This document shows positions 62,827-64,000 of a stretch of DNA of 64,000 nucleotides, piece after piece. Position numbers and translations under genes: made by a program. The notes under the pieces are model-generated. The model searched no databases. It was not told the origin of the DNA and saw only the letters and a list, made by a program, of their open reading frames with translations. Source of the DNA: Eisenbergiella porci (GTDB lineage: Bacteria; Bacillota; Clostridia; Lachnospirales; Lachnospiraceae); the NCBI RefSeq assembly GCF_009696275.1, contig NZ_VUMI01000006.1, forward strand, positions 62,001 through 126,000. Reading direction: 5' to 3'. Every line of letters starts with the position of its first letter. The first letter of the stretch is position 1.

Positions 62827-63147
62827 TCGTTCTGTATTATCATAGTCAGTACTATATTCTACTACGTTAATGGAAAAATATACAAGTTAAAATAAAGGAT
62901 TACGGTAAAATTAAAAAAAATTTAAGGTTTTGCATAAAAGATTATTCAGCACTATCCAGGAAAAATATTCCACCTAATAATATGTTCCAACTGCTTTTGC
63001 ACTTTTATTTGACAATTACTGTCAAAAAATTATTAAATTTTTAGAAACTTCTAATAAAAAGTTGAAAATGGCGGAATGCAGAAGTATAATGTATAGAATT
63101 TGGTGAAAGGAAACACTAAACACTTTATAAAGTTAATGTCTGTATAA
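62827..63147. other. A+T-rich intergenic DNA upstream of the SGNH gene
   Basis: No gene seen. The stretch is strongly A+T-rich and should hold the promoter of the minus-strand SGNH gene, but several TATAAT-like boxes compete and none has a clear -35 partner. It ends at the left end of the IS200/IS605-type element. Confidence 0.5.
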
Positions 63148-63576
63148 GGGGGTTAAATCCCTCGCCTTAAGGCGAAGCCTTTAGGTCAACCCCATAGCTT
63201 CAAGTGAGAAATACTAGGCTTGAGGTGATAGAATGGAAAATTACAGGAAGTCAGCACATGCAACATATGATATCAAGTATCATATAGTATGGATTACGAA
63301 ATACAGGAAGCCGGTAATTGTAGGAAAAATAGCGGAACGAACAAGAGATCTGATAAGGCAGGTATGCCAGACAAAGGAAGTGGAAATATTGTCAGGTCAC
63401 GTAGAAAAGGATCACATACATCTGTTGGTATCAGTATCACCGCATGAGGTGATAGCCGAATATATAAAAAATCAGAATCTCGAAGAAAGAAGGAAGAACG
63501 ATAACTTTGAGATAGGTCAACTTTAGGCGGCTTTAGCCGCTAGTCCGAACCTGCCGGCTTTAGCCGGCAATGGTTC
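63148..63576 (+). mobile_element. Defective IS200/IS605-family element
   Basis: The left end has GGGGGTT and AACCCC enclosing the perfect palindrome TCGCCTTAAGGCGA (63162-63175), the form of subterminal hairpins recognised by Y1 transposases. The right end has two hairpins, GCGGC-TTTA-GCCGC (63527-63540) and TGCCGGC-TTTA-GCCGGCA inside GAACC/GGTTC (63547-63576). Between them is a shortened tnpA. No tnpB is present. Exact ends are not defined. Confidence 0.75.
63233..63526 (+). pseudogene. tnpA: Internally deleted IS200/IS605 TnpA (Y1 transposase)
   Basis: The 97-residue frame starts like normal TnpA (AHATYDIKYHIVWITKYRKPV) and keeps the HUH metal motif HIHLLVSV. It then jumps directly to VIAEYIKNQNLEERR, the end of the family with the catalytic Tyr and the Gln four residues later. 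About 40-50 residues between these blocks (the usual region with WGRHLWARGYF) are missing without a frameshift. Normal TnpA is about 130-155 residues. The protein is probably inactive, though a full-length copy elsewhere could act on the ends. Confidence 0.8.
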
Positions 63577-63591
63577 AGTTAAGGAGAAAAT

Positions 63592-64000
63592 GTGCGAAAA
63601 AAAGGTATTATTTTCTGTACAAGTATACTTTTATTTTGGGGTTTTCTGCTGTTTGGAATAAATGAGGAAGCCAGGGAAAACGAAAAAATATTATCCACAG
63701 CTATTAAAACAGAAGATGAGCTCAACCTTATGAAGGAAGGCAGAGAAGCTTCAGAAGAACTTCCGGGAGCTTTTGTACGATTTTGTGAAAAGGAACTGCC
63801 ATATGATGGGAATTATGGATTCTATTATATTTCACAGTCAATGAATACGGAACAATTTGAAGGTCAGTTAAAAACCCTGGATCATCAGACAGAAGTTTAT
63901 TTTTATGAAGACAGTTATTGGAAGGATAAAAAGAGCGCTGTCAGGGAAGGGCATCCCTTCCGGTTTATAGTATTTGGAGACGGATGGTATACCGAGGATG
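63592..64000 (+). CDS. Unidentified anchored or secreted protein (partial, runs off the window)
   Basis: AAGGAG at 63581-63586 leads to a GTG at 63592 whose frame stays open for 136 codons to the window end. The ATG at 63590 in another frame closes after 23 codons, so GTG is preferred. The product starts MRKKGIIFCTSILLFWGFLLFG, a signal peptide or anchor, and continues with a hydrophilic outer domain rich in Glu and Tyr (KTEDELNLMKEG, GNYGFYYISQSM). I do not recognise the family. It lies directly downstream of the defective IS element. Confidence 0.6.
   Translation, partial: MRKKGIIFCTSILLFWGFLLFGINEEARENEKILSTAIKTEDELNLMKEGREASEELPGAFVRFCEKELPYDGNYGFYYISQSMNTEQFEGQLKTLDHQTEVYFYEDSYWKDKKSAVREGHPFRFIVFGDGWYTED

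Overview
This window reads as the chromosome of a Gram-positive anaerobe of the Clostridia, most likely a Lachnospiraceae member. The clues are DUF6311, DUF6020 and EpsG-type membrane proteins, a Spo0A DNA-binding domain, an Rpn-family transposase, AGGAGG-type ribosome binding sites and base composition near one half G+C by eye. That placement is an inference from gene families; no rRNA or tRNA gene is present. About 59 kb is one large surface-glycan biosynthesis locus, almost all on the + strand. It is broken by one minus-strand island at 22.6-27.0 kb and ends at a bidirectional terminator near 59.2 kb.

Layout. (1) 1-13.9 kb: GDP-fucose synthase, mannose-1-phosphate guanylyltransferase, a stand-alone Spo0A DNA-binding domain, two GT2 enzymes, a WbaP-type initiating phosphoglycosyltransferase, a Wzz-like protein fused to a degenerate BY-kinase region, an EpsG-type polymerase and five more glycosyltransferases. 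(2) 13.9-21 kb: an AlbA/Schlafen remnant, pseB and pseC, a GT39-like membrane enzyme, a GT2 and an ATP-grasp ligase with reversed strand composition. (3) 20.9-27.2 kb: a 189-bp palindrome, an Rpn-family transposase, then the minus-strand pse operon (pseG, pseF, a PLP decarboxylase, pseI). (4) 27.2-43.2 kb: polytopic GT-C-like enzymes, a GT52-like transferase suited to a CMP-nonulosonate donor, an ABC flippase, an acyltransferase, a WecE-type aminotransferase, a GNAT (candidate PseH) and a GtrB-like GT2. (5) 43.2-59.1 kb: an O-antigen-ligase-like protein, a bacillosamine-type set (PglF, PglE, PglC and PglA homologues with an ATP-grasp enzyme where PglD would be), UDP-GalNAcA synthesis, a sugar formyltransferase, a DUF2334 deacetylase and two GT4 enzymes. 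(6) 59.2-64 kb: an ABC-class ATPase, an SGNH-like surface protein, a defective IS200/IS605 element and the start of an unknown secreted protein, in more A+T-rich DNA.

Working model (inference). Two initiating transferases, two polymerase/ligase-type proteins and one PglK/MsbA-like flippase suggest two lipid-linked glycans, or one composite one. Sugars made in the window include GDP-mannose/GDP-fucose (Gmd not present here), CMP-pseudaminic acid, a 4-amino-4,6-dideoxy-GlcNAc derivative, a 4-amino-4,6-dideoxyhexose that may be formylated or acetylated, and UDP-GalNAcA. GtrB-like enzymes could charge undecaprenyl phosphate for the GT-C proteins, which would decorate the polymer outside the membrane.

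The least explained feature is a family of intergenic inverted-repeat elements. Three are long (131-149 bp); two have perfect 12-bp terminal inverted repeats and the third keeps only one intact end. Several 27-31 bp GTAAC...GTTAC palindromes are also scattered through the locus, often beside predicted promoters.
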